Shown: in pieces, positions 23,879 to 34,582 of the stretch
Layout of the letters: every line of letters starts with the position of its first letter
Position numbering within the stretch: position 1 is the first letter of the stretch
Origin: Mesorhizobium sp. YM1C-6-2
Lineage (GTDB): Bacteria; Pseudomonadota; Alphaproteobacteria; Rhizobiales; Rhizobiaceae
Assembly (NCBI RefSeq): GCF_003666685.1
Contig: NZ_RCIZ01000003.1
Location: 248,001 to 312,000, forward strand
Direction: 5' to 3'
Length of the DNA: 64,000 nucleotides
Program-made: the position numbers and the translations under genes
Notes under the pieces: generated by a model
What the model was told of the DNA's origin: nothing
Database searches by the model: none
Seen by the model: the letters and a program-made list of their open reading frames with translations, nothing else

Positions 23879-26800
23879 ATGGACACCGTTCGCGCCAAAC
23901 CGGCAGCCGCAACCCTGAAGGCCGCGAGGTCCTCCAGGGCAGGCGGCCTTGCCGCCTATCTGCTTGCGCGCGCGCCTGCCGAAGACGCCGCCGCCTATGA
24001 GCCGAAGGTGCTGGCCAGGGCGATGGCGCTTGCCGAGAAGGCGGTGCTTTCCCATCGCCGGGGCGAAAGCGTGATCGCCATCGATACCGATCCGGGCATC
24101 GTGCGCAACGACCGCCCGCTCACTGCCATTACCGTCGTCAACGACAACATGCCGTTCCTGTTCGATTCGGTGCTCGGCGAGATAACCGACACCGCCGGCG
24201 AGCCGACCTTCGTGATCCATCCGGTGGTCGGCGTCCGCCATGCCAAGCAAGGCGTCAGCGAAATCATCGCCGATGGTCCCCGGGACAAGGATGTCGACCG
24301 CGTCAGCGTCATCCATATCCATATCGGCGCGCTGTCGGCCGACGAGGCGGAGGGCCTGAAGGAGCGTCTCGGCCGGGTGCTGACCCAGGTGCGCGCCGCA
24401 GTCGGCGACTGGAAGCCGATGCTTGCGCGGCTCGACCGCGCCATCTCGGAATTCCGCTACCAGCCGATCCCGCTCGCCAAGGATGACGTCGCCGAAGCGA
24501 TCGCCTTTCTCGAATGGCTGCGCGACGACAATTTCACCTTCCTCGGCATGCGCGAGTTCCGCTATTCGGGCGGCGAGAAGAGCGGCACGCTGGCGCGCTC
24601 GACGAGTCCGGGCCTCGGCATTCTCGCCGATCCTGACGTGCGGGTGCTGCGCCGCGCCGAGGGAGAAGCCACCACGGCCGAGATCCGCGCCTTCCTGCAC
24701 GGTCCCGATCCGCTGATCGTCACCAAGGCCAACGCCAAGTCGATCGTCCACCGCCGCGCCTATCTCGACTACATCGGCATCAAGACTTTCGACAGGAAGG
24801 GCGCGCTCACCGGCGAGTTGCGCGTCGTCGGCCTGTTCACCTCGACCGCCTACACGCGTTCGGTGATGAAGATCCCCTATCTGCGTTCCAAAGCCGAGGC
24901 CGTGATCAAGAAATCCGGCTTCGACCCGCACGATCATTCCGGCAAGGCGCTGATCAACGTCCTCGAAAGCTACCCGCGCGACGAGCTTTTCCAGGTCTCC
25001 GTGCCGACGCTGCGCAAGCATGCCGAAGCCATCCTCGGCCTCGTAGAGCGCCCGCGCGTCAGGGCGCTCTACCGGATCGACCAGTTCGACCGTTTCGTCT
25101 CGGTCATCGTCTTCGTGCCGCGCGATCGCTACGATTCGGTCGCCCGCGAGAAGATCGGCGCCTATCTCAAGACGGTCTTCGAAGGGCGTCTCTCCGCCTA
25201 CTATCCGGCCTTTCCCGAAGGCGGCCTGGCGCGCGTCCATTTCATTATCGGCCGCTCCGGAGGTAAGACGCCCAAGGTCGAGCCGGAGGTCATCGAGGAG
25301 GCTATCCGCGACATCGTCCGGACCTGGGAGGACGCAGTGCGCGAGGCGGCGCTCGGTTCGGGCGCCGACCTGTCGCTGCTCGCAACTGCGGGGCGGTTTC
25401 CCGAGAGCTATCGCGGTTCGTTCACAGCAAGCGAGGCGCTCGCCGATTCGCGGCGCGTCGCTTCAATAGGTCCGCAGCAGCCGATCGCCATCGACTATTA
25501 TCGCGAACCAGGCCATCCGCCCGAACAGGCCTCGCTGAAGATCTACCATCACGGCAAACCGGTCTCGCTGTCGCGACGCGTGCCGGTGCTGGAAAACATC
25601 GGCTTCAAGGTCATCAGCGAGCGCACCTTCGAGATCGCCGGAGGTCCGGACGGGCCGGTCTTCATCCACGACATGGAGCTCAAAAACGCTTTTGGCGGAC
25701 CGATCGACCTTTCCGACGGCGGCAAGCTCTTCGAGCAGGTGTTCCTGTCGGTCTGGCGGGGCGAGGCCGACAACGACAGCTACAATTCACTCGCCCAGAC
25801 CGCCGGCCTCGGCGCCTCGGCGATCGGCGTGCTGCGTGCCTATGGCCGCTATCTCCAGCAGGCGGGCATCCCGCAGAGCCAGGGGTTCATCGCCGCGGTG
25901 CTCAACCGCTATCCCGACATCGCACGCGGTCTCCACGGGCTCTTCGTCGCCCTGCTCGACCCGGCGGCCGGCAAGGAGGGCGGGGTGACGGCGAGGCACC
26001 TCAAGGCCAAGATCAAGGACGCGCTGGAAGACGTACCCAACATCGACGACGATACGATCATCCGCCGCTACCTCAATCTCATCGAGGCTTCGCTGCGCAC
26101 CAACCACTTCGTGCCCGGCCTGCGTGAAAAGGGCCAGTCGCTGGCGATCAAGTTCGACTCGCGCGCGATCGACGGCCTGCCCGAGCCGCGGCCGTGGCGC
26201 GAGATCTTCGTCTACGGCTCCGACGTCGAAGGCGTGCATCTGCGCTTCGGATCGGTCGCCCGCGGCGGCCTGCGCTGGTCGGACCGCGCCCAGGACTACC
26301 GCACCGAGGTGCTAGGCCTCGTCAAGGCGCAGCAGGTGAAGAACGCCGTCATCGTGCCGGTCGGCGCCAAGGGCGGCTTCTATCCGAAGCGCCCGACCGC
26401 CGGCCTTTCGCGCGACCAAGTCTTCGAGGCCGGCCGCAACGCCTACGTCAACTTCATCTCCAGCCTGCTTTCGGTGACCGACAACATAGAGGGCAGCGAG
26501 GTGGCGCCGCCAGAGGATGTCGTGCGCCGCGACCCCGACGATCCCTATTTCGTCGTCGCCGCCGACAAGGGCACGGCGACCTTCTCGGACACCGCCAACG
26601 CCATCAGCCAGAAGCACGGCTTCTGGCTCGACGACGCCTTCGCGTCAGGCGGCTCGGCCGGCTACGACCACAAGGGCATGGGCATCACCGCCAAGGGCGC
26701 GTGGGAGGCCGTGAAGCGGCATTTCCGCGAGATGAACCGCGACATCCAGACGTCGCCCTTCACCGCCGTCGGCGTCGGCGACATGTCGGGCGACGTGTTC

Positions 26801-28654
26801 GGCAACGGCATGATGCTGTCCGACCAGACGCGCCTGATCGCCGCCTTCGACCATCGCGACATCTTCATCGACCCCGATCCCGACCCGGCGGTCTCCATCG
26901 CGGAGCGCCGGCGCCTGTTTGCGCTGCCGAGATCGTCCTGGCAGGACTACGACAAGTCGAAGCTCTCCCCGGATGGCGTCGTCGTCTCGCGCAGCCAGAA
27001 GTCGGTGACGCTGCCGGCCGCCGCCGCAGCGGCGATCGGCCTCGAAAAGACGGTTGCCTCGCCGGTCGAGATCATGAAGGCCATCCTTCAGGCGCCTGTC
27101 GATCTCCTCTGGTTCGGCGGCATCGGCACCTATGTGCGCGCCTCCACCGAGACCAACCAGGACGCCGGCGACCGCGCCAACGACGCGATCCGCGTCACCG
27201 CCGCCGAGGTCCGCGCCAAGGTGATCGGCGAGGGCGCCAATCTCGGCGTCACCCAGCGCGCCCGCATCCAGTTCGGCCTGCTCGGCGGCGCCTGCAATTC
27301 CGACGCCATCGACAATTCGGGCGGCGTCAACTGCTCGGACGTCGAGGTCAACATCAAGATCGCGCTGGCCTCGGCCATGCGCAGGAACGCGCTGGCGCGC
27401 CCGGCGCGCGACAAGCTGCTTGCCGACATGACCGGCGAGGTATCGCGGCTGGTGCTTTCCAACAACTACCAGCAGACGCTCGCGGTCTCCGTCGCACGCA
27501 AGGCCGGCATGGCCGATTTCCCGCACCATGCCCGCTTCATGACGACGCTCGAGGCGCGCGGCCTGCTCGATCGCACGGTCGAGACCCTGCCGTCGCCGGC
27601 CGCGCTCGCCGAACGCGAGGCTCGCCGCGAGCCGCTGACGCGCGCCGAACTCGGCGTGCTGCTCGCCTACGGCAAGATCGTGCTCTTCTCCGACATCGTC
27701 GCCAGCGACGTGCCCGACGATCCGCATTTCGAGCGTGATCTGCTCGCCTATTTCCCCGACCGCATGGAGAAGAAGTTCGCCGCCGACATCGCCTCGCACC
27801 GGCTGCGCCGCGAGATCATCGCGCGGGTCGTCGCCAACGATCTCATCAACCGCGGCGGGCCCTCCTTCGTCACGCGGCTCATGGATGCGACCGGGCGCGG
27901 TGCGCGCGAGGTCGTCCGCGCCTTCGCGGTCGTGCGTGACGGCTTCGGGCTGCCGGCGCTCTATCGCGAGATCGACGCGCTGGACAATAAGATCGACGGC
28001 CAGATGCAGCTCGACCTCTATGCCGCCGTCGGGCGGTTGGTGCTGACGGCCAGCGCCTGGGACCTCAAGAACGGCGACGGCAGCGCAGCGCTCGGCACGC
28101 AGATCGCAGCGCTCGGCCAGGCTCGCAAGCAGCTCGAGCCGAAGCTCCTCTCGCTGCTGCCTGAGTTCACCAGGGACCGCGTCACCGCGCGCCGGCTGAC
28201 GCTCGTCGAGGCCGGCACTCCGGAGGAGCTTGCCGGGCGACTGGCGCTGCTCGACGCATCGGCCCTGATCCCCGATATCGCGCTGGTCGCGGAGCAGGCG
28301 AAGTCCGATCTGGCCGCTGCCGCCAAGGCTTTCTTCGCGATCACCGACGCCTTCCGCATCAGCCGCATCGAGGACGCTGCCGCCGACATCTCCACGTCCG
28401 ACTATTATGAAGGCATGGCGTTGTCGCGCGCCGGAGACACGATCGGCGCGGCCCGCCGCGGCATGGCCGTCGCCGCGCTCACCGGCTTCGGCAAGAAGGG
28501 CGATCCGGTTGCCGCCTGGCTCGAAGCGGGCGGCGAGCGCATCGCCAAGGCGCGGGAGCGGCTGGTGGCCCTCACCGAAGGTGGCGATATCACCGTGTCG
28601 CGGCTGACCGTCGCGTCCGGCTTGATGAGCGATCTGGCCGAGCCGCGAGGCTGA
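23879..28654 (+). CDS. NAD-specific glutamate dehydrogenase, large (~180 kDa) class
   Basis: Enzyme that oxidises glutamate to 2-oxoglutarate and ammonia with NAD+. The 1591-residue length is that of the large GDH class of alpha- and gammaproteobacteria (Bac_GDH, often gdhB). The N-terminal half carries ACT-like regulatory regions ('DNMPFLFDSVLGEI', 'HIGALSADEAEGL'); the catalytic part includes 'RFGSVARGGLRWSDRAQDYR', 'VPVGAKGGFYPKR' (Lys), 'GVGDMSGDVFGNGMMLS' and 'VIGEGANLGVTQRARIQ' for NAD binding. CGGAGGA lies 5-6 nt before ATG 23879. The stop overlaps the next start (TGATG). Large GDHs serve catabolism of amino acids. Confidence 0.96.
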   Translation: MDTVRAKPAAATLKAARSSRAGGLAAYLLARAPAEDAAAYEPKVLARAMALAEKAVLSHRRGESVIAIDTDPGIVRNDRPLTAITVVNDNMPFLFDSVLGEITDTAGEPTFVIHPVVGVRHAKQGVSEIIADGPRDKDVDRVSVIHIHIGALSADEAEGLKERLGRVLTQVRAAVGDWKPMLARLDRAISEFRYQPIPLAKDDVAEAIAFLEWLRDDNFTFLGMREFRYSGGEKSGTLARSTSPGLGILADPDVRVLRRAEGEATTAEIRAFLHGPDPLIVTKANAKSIVHRRAYLDYIGIKTFDRKGALTGELRVVGLFTSTAYTRSVMKIPYLRSKAEAVIKKSGFDPHDHSGKALINVLESYPRDELFQVSVPTLRKHAEAILGLVERPRVRALYRIDQFDRFVSVIVFVPRDRYDSVAREKIGAYLKTVFEGRLSAYYPAFPEGGLARVHFIIGRSGGKTPKVEPEVIEEAIRDIVRTWEDAVREAALGSGADLSLLATAGRFPESYRGSFTASEALADSRRVASIGPQQPIAIDYYREPGHPPEQASLKIYHHGKPVSLSRRVPVLENIGFKVISERTFEIAGGPDGPVFIHDMELKNAFGGPIDLSDGGKLFEQVFLSVWRGEADNDSYNSLAQTAGLGASAIGVLRAYGRYLQQAGIPQSQGFIAAVLNRYPDIARGLHGLFVALLDPAAGKEGGVTARHLKAKIKDALEDVPNIDDDTIIRRYLNLIEASLRTNHFVPGLREKGQSLAIKFDSRAIDGLPEPRPWREIFVYGSDVEGVHLRFGSVARGGLRWSDRAQDYRTEVLGLVKAQQVKNAVIVPVGAKGGFYPKRPTAGLSRDQVFEAGRNAYVNFISSLLSVTDNIEGSEVAPPEDVVRRDPDDPYFVVAADKGTATFSDTANAISQKHGFWLDDAFASGGSAGYDHKGMGITAKGAWEAVKRHFREMNRDIQTSPFTAVGVGDMSGDVFGNGMMLSDQTRLIAAFDHRDIFIDPDPDPAVSIAERRRLFALPRSSWQDYDKSKLSPDGVVVSRSQKSVTLPAAAAAAIGLEKTVASPVEIMKAILQAPVDLLWFGGIGTYVRASTETNQDAGDRANDAIRVTAAEVRAKVIGEGANLGVTQRARIQFGLLGGACNSDAIDNSGGVNCSDVEVNIKIALASAMRRNALARPARDKLLADMTGEVSRLVLSNNYQQTLAVSVARKAGMADFPHHARFMTTLEARGLLDRTVETLPSPAALAEREARREPLTRAELGVLLAYGKIVLFSDIVASDVPDDPHFERDLLAYFPDRMEKKFAADIASHRLRREIIARVVANDLINRGGPSFVTRLMDATGRGAREVVRAFAVVRDGFGLPALYREIDALDNKIDGQMQLDLYAAVGRLVLTASAWDLKNGDGSAALGTQIAALGQARKQLEPKLLSLLPEFTRDRVTARRLTLVEAGTPEELAGRLALLDASALIPDIALVAEQAKSDLAAAAKAFFAITDAFRISRIEDAAADISTSDYYEGMALSRAGDTIGAARRGMAVAALTGFGKKGDPVAAWLEAGGERIAKARERLVALTEGGDITVSRLTVASGLMSDLAEPRG

Positions 28655-29556
28655 TGAACGGCAAGCAGAGCTTGCATTCGGCCTGGATCGGAAGCGACGG
28701 TCCGGTGGGTGTCGCCGGATCGGCCACGTCGCTGTTTCCGTGGTGGAGCTTCACCAAGACCGTGCTTGCCATCGCCGCGCTCCGGCTGGTCGAGCAGGGG
28801 CGCCTCGATCTCGATCTGCCGCGGCCGGGAAAGCCATACACGCTGCGCCAGCTCCTGCAGCACCGTGCAGGCGTCCCGGACTACGCTTCGCTGGCGGTCT
28901 ATCAGGAGGCGGTTGCGCGGGAGGAAACCGCCTGGTCCCGCGACCGGATGCTGGCGGAAGCCGGCGCGGCCCGGCTGGAGTTTCAGCCGGGTATGGGCTG
29001 GGCCTACAGCAATATAGGCTACATGCTCGTCTGCGACGCGATCGAAGAGGCAAGCGGTCTTCCGCTTGCGACCGCTCTTTCGGAACTCGTGCTCGATGTG
29101 CTCGTGCTGCCGTCCGTCAGGCTTGCGGACGCGCCCGGTGATTTCGAGGATGTGTTCTGGCCGGAATTGCGCCGCTATGACCCGCGCTGGGTCTATCACG
29201 GCTGCCTGATCGGAACACCGGTCGACGCAGCCCGGCTGCTCCACGGCCTGTTTTCCGGACGGCTCCTGCGCTCCGATACGCTGGACCAGATGACGAAGCG
29301 CCATCCCCTCGGCGGGGCCTTGCCAGGGCGGCCTTGGACCGATCGCGGTTACGGGCTGGGCGTGATGTCGGGGCAGGTCGGCGGTGCGGGCAGCGCCGTC
29401 GGGCATTCCGGCAGCGGGCCGTTCAGCGCCAACGCCGTCTATCATTTCCCTGATGGCCCCCAGGCCGTCTCGGTTGCGACCTTCACGCATGGTTCCGATG
29501 AAGGTCCCGCTGAATTCGAGGCGGTTTCAAACGCGCTTCGCCGATCACAGCAATAG
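28654..29556 (+). CDS. Serine hydrolase, beta-lactamase class C/penicillin-binding protein-like
   Basis: A 300-residue serine hydrolase with the three motifs of the class C beta-lactamase superfamily: Ser32-Phe-Thr-Lys35 (SxxK), Tyr118-Ser-Asn120 (YxN) and His251-Ser-Gly253 (HSG in place of KTG). No clear signal peptide, so it may be cytosolic; relatives include esterases and D-aminopeptidases rather than true beta-lactamases. Start ATG 28654 overlaps the GDH stop (TGATG), suggesting coupled translation with a glutamate catabolic enzyme, which could hint at a peptide or amide substrate. That link is inferred. Confidence 0.88.
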   Translation: MNGKQSLHSAWIGSDGPVGVAGSATSLFPWWSFTKTVLAIAALRLVEQGRLDLDLPRPGKPYTLRQLLQHRAGVPDYASLAVYQEAVAREETAWSRDRMLAEAGAARLEFQPGMGWAYSNIGYMLVCDAIEEASGLPLATALSELVLDVLVLPSVRLADAPGDFEDVFWPELRRYDPRWVYHGCLIGTPVDAARLLHGLFSGRLLRSDTLDQMTKRHPLGGALPGRPWTDRGYGLGVMSGQVGGAGSAVGHSGSGPFSANAVYHFPDGPQAVSVATFTHGSDEGPAEFEAVSNALRRSQQ

Positions 29557-29626
29557 CCGTTCATTTGCGCCGTTCCAAAAAACATGCAGACATGCCGCGG
29601 GTCGCTGGCGGGCGGCAGGAGGGACG

Positions 29627-31006
29627 ATGACCGATACGACTGTGCAGCACGCCTCGCGGCGCGGCATCTGGGGCTGGATGTTCTTCGACTGGGCGGCGCA
29701 GCCATTCTTCACGGTCGTGACCACCTTCATCTTCGGTCCCTATTTCGTCTCGCGCATGGCGAGCGATCCGGCCGCCGGCCAGGCCGCCTGGGGCTACGGC
29801 ATCGCGGCCGCCGGCTTCGCCATCGCCATCCTGTCGCCAGTGCTCGGCTCGATCGCCGACCAGACCGGCCCCCGCAAGCCGTGGATCGGCTTCTTCGCGG
29901 CGGTCAAGATATTCAGCCTGTGCATGCTCTGGTTCGCCGCGCCGGGCTCCAGCCTGTTCTGGGTAGTCTTCTTCTTCTCGCTCGCTTCGGTCGCGGCGGA
30001 GTTCTCGACCGTCTTCAACGATTCCATGATGCCGCGTCTGGTGCCGAAGGCCGAGATCGGCCGCATCTCGAACATCGCCTGGGGGCTCGGCTATCTCGGC
30101 GGCATGATCGTGCTGATCTTCGTGGTTGCCTTCATGGCAGCCTCACCGGAGACCGGCAGGACCATCATCGGCGCCGCTCCCGTCTTCGGCCTCGACCCTG
30201 TCCTCGGCGAGGACGCGCGCGCCACCGGGCCGCTGTCGGCGGCCTGGTATCTGATCTTCATCCTGCCGATGTTCCTCTTCACGCCGGATGGCATGAAAGG
30301 CATACCGATTCGAGCCGCCGTGCGCGCCGGCCTCGCCGAACTCGCCTCGACCATCGGCGAGGTGCGCCGGCGCAGCGGCATATTGAGGTTCCTCATCGCC
30401 AGGATGATCTACCAGGACGGCGTCGCGGCGCTGCTGGCGCTCGGCGGCGTGTTTGCTGCGGCCATGTTCGGCTGGTCGATCACCGAGATCGGCATTTTTG
30501 GCATCATCCTGAACGTCGTCGCCATCTTCGGCTGTCTGGTCGCCAGCCGGCTCGACACCGCGCTCGGTTCCAAGCACGTCGTGGTGACGTCGCTCGTGAT
30601 GCTCATCATAGCCACGCTCGGCGTCGTCTCGACCGGCCCGGGCTTCACGCTGTTCGGCGCCTTGCCGCTTCCGGGGGCCGACTCCGGCGGTCTGTTCGGC
30701 ACGCCGGCGGAAAAGGCCTACATCCTCTACGGTCTGCTCATCGGCCTTGCCTTCGGCCCGGTGCAGGCCTCGTCACGCTCCTATCTGGCACGCAGCGTTA
30801 CTGCCGCCGAGGCCGGCCGCTATTTCGGCATCTACGCGCTCGCCGGCCGCGCCACAAGCTTCCTGGCGCCCTTCATGGTTGCGACCGTCACGGCGCTGAC
30901 GAACTCGCCGCGCCTAGGCATGGCGATGATCCTGCTGTTCCTTCTTGGAGGGTTGGCCGTGCTCTGGCCGACGCCTTATCCGGCGGACAAGGTGAGGGAC
31001 AACTAG
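29627..31006 (+). CDS. MFS transporter, UMF1/Atg22-like family
   Basis: A 459-residue transporter with about 12 membrane segments. The N-terminal '[29 protein letters not shown]' (partly quoted: '[12 protein letters not shown]') is the hallmark of the UMF1 family, related to the vacuolar amino acid effluxer Atg22. '[15 protein letters not shown]' is the MFS loop motif, and '[13 protein letters not shown]' is conserved in the second half. GGAGGGACG precedes ATG 29627. Its TAG stop overlaps the stop of purH on the opposite strand. Likely substrate class: small metabolites, possibly amino acids, which would fit the GDH-serine hydrolase neighbours. Confidence 0.9.
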   Translation: MTDTTVQHASRRGIWGWMFFDWAAQPFFTVVTTFIFGPYFVSRMASDPAAGQAAWGYGIAAAGFAIAILSPVLGSIADQTGPRKPWIGFFAAVKIFSLCMLWFAAPGSSLFWVVFFFSLASVAAEFSTVFNDSMMPRLVPKAEIGRISNIAWGLGYLGGMIVLIFVVAFMAASPETGRTIIGAAPVFGLDPVLGEDARATGPLSAAWYLIFILPMFLFTPDGMKGIPIRAAVRAGLAELASTIGEVRRRSGILRFLIARMIYQDGVAALLALGGVFAAAMFGWSITEIGIFGIILNVVAIFGCLVASRLDTALGSKHVVVTSLVMLIIATLGVVSTGPGFTLFGALPLPGADSGGLFGTPAEKAYILYGLLIGLAFGPVQASSRSYLARSVTAAEAGRYFGIYALAGRATSFLAPFMVATVTALTNSPRLGMAMILLFLLGGLAVLWPTPYPADKVRDN

Positions 31007-32619
31007 TGCCTGAAATGCCTGGTCCCGGTGAACACCATGGCGATGCCATGTTCGTCCGCCGCGGCGATCACCTCGTCGTCGCGCATGGAACCGCCCGGCT
31101 GGATCACCGCCGTCGCGCCTGCCTCAACCGCTGACAGCAGCCCGTCAGCGAAGGGAAAGAAGGCGTCCGACGCGACCACCGAGCCCCTGGTCAGCGGTTC
31201 GGCCAGCCCGGCGGCCTCCGCCGCGTCGAGCGCCTTGCGCGCCGCGATGCGCGACGAATCCACCCGGCTCATCTGGCCGGCACCGATACCGACGGTCGCC
31301 AGGTCCTTGGCATAGACGATTGCATTCGACTTCACGTGCTTGGCCACGCGGAAGGCGAATTTCAGGTCGGCCATCTCTCTGTCGGTAGGCGCGCGCCTGG
31401 TCACCACCTTCAGCTCGAGGTCGTCGACCACGGCGTTGTCTCGGCCCTGCACCAGCAGTCCGCCCGCCACCGACTTCACGCCGATGCCCGCCGCGCGTGG
31501 GTCGGGCAGCCCGCCCGTCACCAGCAGCCGCAGGTTCTTCTTTGCGGCGACGATGCCTCTCGCCTCCTCGCTTGCGTCCGGCGCGATGATCACCTCGGTG
31601 AAGGTCTTCACGATCTCCTCCGCCGCCTCGGCATCGAGCAGCCGGTTCAGCGCGACGATGCCGCCAAAGGCCGAGACCGGGTCGCAGGCGAGCGCCTTGA
31701 GATAGGCCTCCTTCAGGCTGGCGCCCTCGGCGACGCCGCAGGGATTGGCGTGCTTGATGATCGCCACCGCCGCCGTGCGCTTCGGGTCGAACTCGCCGGC
31801 CAGCTCGAAAGCGGCGTCGGTGTCGTTGATGTTGTTGTAGGAGAGCTGCTTGCCCTGCAACTGCCGCGCCGTCGCCACGCCCGGCCGCTTCTCGCCAGTG
31901 ACGTAGAATCCCGCCTGCTGGTGCGGGTTCTCGCCATAGCGCATGACGCTGTCCAGCCTGCCGCCGAAGGCGCGCCAGGTCGGATGCTCGACCGCGAGTT
32001 CGTCGGCGAACCAGCCCGAGATGGCCGCGTCATAGGCGGCCGTGCGCGCGAAGGCCTTCGCCGCCAGCCTCTGGCGGAATTCCAGCGACAGGCTGCCGAA
32101 ATTCATCTCCAGCGCATTGAGCACCGAGGCGTAGTCCTCGGGGTCGGTCACGATCGCGACATAGGCGTGGTTCTTGGCCGAGGCGCGCACCATGGCCGGT
32201 CCGCCTATGTCGATGTTCTCGACAACGGAGGCATAGTCGGCGCCGGACTGCCTGACTTCCTCGAACGGGTAGAGATTGACCACGACGAGATCGATAGGCT
32301 CGATGCGGTGTGCCTTCATGGCCTCCGCGTGTTCCGGATCGTCGCGTATGCCGAGCAGGGCACCGTGCACGGAAGGATGCAGCGTCTTCACGCGACCGTC
32401 CATGATCTCGGGAAAGCCGGTTATATCAGACACGTCGCGCACGGCGATGCCCGCCGCCTGGATCGCCTTTGCCGTGCCGCCCGTCGACACCAGCTCGATG
32501 CCAGCCTTTGCCAGCGCCGCGGCGAATTCCGTCAGTCCTGTCTTGTCCGAGACGGACAGAAGCGCGCGGCGCACCGGAACGAGATCGGGTGCGGGAATCT
32601 TCTTCGAGGCGACCGCCAT
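31003..32619 (-). CDS. purH: Bifunctional AICAR transformylase/IMP cyclohydrolase
   Basis: Catalyses the last two steps of IMP synthesis. The 538-residue protein has the N-terminal MGS-like cyclohydrolase domain ('[13 protein letters not shown]', '[21 protein letters not shown]' in part, '[10 protein letters not shown]') and the C-terminal transformylase domain with the catalytic '[12 protein letters not shown]' (Lys-His) and '[18 protein letters not shown]' near the end. ATG 32619 is preceded by GAAAGG and fits the family start; the frame extends upstream without similarity. It lies downstream of heparinase II/III, rsmB and htpX, an order common in Rhizobiales. Confidence 0.97.
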   Translation of the reverse strand: MAVASKKIPAPDLVPVRRALLSVSDKTGLTEFAAALAKAGIELVSTGGTAKAIQAAGIAVRDVSDITGFPEIMDGRVKTLHPSVHGALLGIRDDPEHAEAMKAHRIEPIDLVVVNLYPFEEVRQSGADYASVVENIDIGGPAMVRASAKNHAYVAIVTDPEDYASVLNALEMNFGSLSLEFRQRLAAKAFARTAAYDAAISGWFADELAVEHPTWRAFGGRLDSVMRYGENPHQQAGFYVTGEKRPGVATARQLQGKQLSYNNINDTDAAFELAGEFDPKRTAAVAIIKHANPCGVAEGASLKEAYLKALACDPVSAFGGIVALNRLLDAEAAEEIVKTFTEVIIAPDASEEARGIVAAKKNLRLLVTGGLPDPRAAGIGVKSVAGGLLVQGRDNAVVDDLELKVVTRRAPTDREMADLKFAFRVAKHVKSNAIVYAKDLATVGIGAGQMSRVDSSRIAARKALDAAEAAGLAEPLTRGSVVASDAFFPFADGLLSAVEAGATAVIQPGGSMRDDEVIAAADEHGIAMVFTGTRHFRH

Positions 32620-32736
32620 GCCGGGCCTTTCAGGCTGCTGCCGTAAAAATGGTTCGTCTGTAACCAGAATGGTGCGCCTACCGGCTCGGAGCGCGGAAAT
32701 CAAGGAGCAGGCGCCGAGCGGTCGGGTGTTCTGCCG

Positions 32737-34446
32737 CTATCCCGCCATATGCGTTCGGGTAAGCTGCCAATGCACCTCCTGCAGGTCGGACGCCTTGAAG
32801 GCGAGGACGAGCTGGCGGCTGTGCCTGGGGCCGCCGAGACCGGCGAAATAGATCGATTCCTCGATCTCGGGCGCGATCTCGCCGCAGGACATGACCCAGC
32901 GATCGGCGTTCGGCGCGGTCAGCACCAGGCGCTCTTCCTCGTCATGGAACAGCTCGACATCCGGATGCAGATGGAAGCGTATCGTCACGAAGTCGCGGCC
33001 GTTGTTGCGGGCCGTCGCGCCGCCGCTGCGCAGGAAGCGGTCGATGCCGGCCAGCACATTGCCGTCGGAAGACAGCGAAAGCTCGCGCTCGTGATAGAGC
33101 GAGAAGCGGGCGACATAGCCGTCGTGGCTGGCGATGAAGCCCTGCATGCCGGGCTGGTCGGTGCGCCGGCAGGGCACCTGCCGCGGTCCGCCGATCAGCG
33201 GCGGGCTCTCCACGTCGTTGATGCGCAGCGAATGGTTGAAGCGCGCCGAGGAGGTGTCGTTGAGCGTCGCCGTGGAATGCGCCGCGGTGGCGCGCGCCAA
33301 CGGCCGGAATTCCGCGGCGCCATAGGTGTCGACGCCGCAATTGACGACGAAATGCTGCCGCCCCGACGACATCTCGAAGGACAGGCATCCGGCATGCGCA
33401 GCGTTGGAGACGTCGACCGGCGGCGGCGGTCCCGTGTCGGCGATGACAGTCGTGCCGCCCATCGACAGCCGCTCGTAGCCGGAATGCGGCGCATGCAGCA
33501 GCGGCGCGCCCTCGGTGTCGTCGTGGCGCAGGATCGCAGCGATGCGGTCGTGGATCGTGGCGCCCATGCCGTTGAAGCGGGCAAGCGCGCCGTCCTCGTG
33601 GCGGAAGAAGCGCAGCGCCGGCAACATTCGGTCGACCGCATTTATAAGTGCCGCAGGCGGTGTCTCGGCCTGGTTGGCGTAGGTGTAGCGTAGCGGCAGC
33701 AGGTCGGCGAGCAGCTCCATCAGGGTCAGCGGGTTGCGGGAGATGTGCCCGCCGTCGGGCAGGATCTGGCGGTCGAGCTCCTCGGCGAGGTGACGCGTCG
33801 CGTTGCGCAGCGCAGAAGCCGGGGCCGGCAGTGACAGGGCTGAGAAGGCGAGCGCGATCCTGGCGCGCAGCCTGTCCTTGCCGTCCGGCATCTCCTTCGT
33901 GACCGAGCGGAGGTAGCGGATCTGCATGGCGAGCGATTTCAGATAGGCGCGGTAGAACGGGAACTCGGCGCCCTGCAGCACGACCGAGGAATGCTGCAGC
34001 CAGGCGATGATGCGTTTTGCCGTCGTCGCCGGCTCCCAGGCGACGCCGGTGATGCTGTTGCCATGGATGGCGATCCAGTCGGCCACCAGCGCGCGCGCAT
34101 TGGCCGCCGCCAGTTCGGTGCCGGCCGCGCGCATGTGCCGCAACCAGCGGAAGCCGTGCAGCGTTTTCAGCCAGCCGCGGTTCTGCACCTCGATCTGGAA
34201 GGGCGAACGTCCGCCTGTCTCCACTAGATGGCCGGACAGCGGGAAGCGGCCGTAGTAGATTTCCAGCGCGATCTGCGGATCGGCGAGACGCAGGTCCGGC
34301 GGTGCGATCAGCACCCGCTCGGGCGTGCGGCCCGAATAGCGCCAGCGATAGATCGGGCCGGCGCGTAGGCGCCGGCGCGCCTTTCGCCACACCTCCTTTG
34401 CGACGAGCGTCCATAGACGCGTCGTGCTGCCCGCCGCAGTTGCCAA
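32737..34446 (-). CDS. Heparinase II/III family protein
   Basis: A 569-residue protein with an N-terminal all-alpha toroid region (about residues 80-330) and a C-terminal beta-sandwich heparinase II/III domain (about 340-560; 'GGTTVIADTGPPPPVDVSNA', 'AHAGCLSFEMSSGRQHFVVNCG', 'HSTATLNDTSSARF', 'HDGYVARFSLYHERELSLS' in part). The family cleaves acidic polysaccharides, but no signal peptide is obvious here and the substrate is unknown. In Rhizobiales a gene of this family regularly sits between rsmB and purH, as here, so it belongs to core chromosome rather than to a polysaccharide utilisation locus. Confidence 0.9.
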   Translation of the reverse strand: MATAAGSTTRLWTLVAKEVWRKARRRLRAGPIYRWRYSGRTPERVLIAPPDLRLADPQIALEIYYGRFPLSGHLVETGGRSPFQIEVQNRGWLKTLHGFRWLRHMRAAGTELAAANARALVADWIAIHGNSITGVAWEPATTAKRIIAWLQHSSVVLQGAEFPFYRAYLKSLAMQIRYLRSVTKEMPDGKDRLRARIALAFSALSLPAPASALRNATRHLAEELDRQILPDGGHISRNPLTLMELLADLLPLRYTYANQAETPPAALINAVDRMLPALRFFRHEDGALARFNGMGATIHDRIAAILRHDDTEGAPLLHAPHSGYERLSMGGTTVIADTGPPPPVDVSNAAHAGCLSFEMSSGRQHFVVNCGVDTYGAAEFRPLARATAAHSTATLNDTSSARFNHSLRINDVESPPLIGGPRQVPCRRTDQPGMQGFIASHDGYVARFSLYHERELSLSSDGNVLAGIDRFLRSGGATARNNGRDFVTIRFHLHPDVELFHDEEERLVLTAPNADRWVMSCGEIAPEIEESIYFAGLGGPRHSRQLVLAFKASDLQEVHWQLTRTHMAG

Positions 34447-34582
34447 GAAACGTTCTCCCGCTTGTCCCGCTAGCCGCCATCCGGCCCAAGCTCCCGAATG
34501 ACTAGTCGATTCAGCAGTTTATACGAGAGTGAAATTTACGTGAAGGCAACGAGGCCTTTTTCGGCCAAATCCGCCCGATTGC

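Noticed and set aside
34540-34566. Hairpin followed by T's (AAGGC-N6-GCCTT) as a terminator
   Set aside because: The stem is only 5 bp and points along the plus strand, whereas both neighbours are transcribed on the minus strand.
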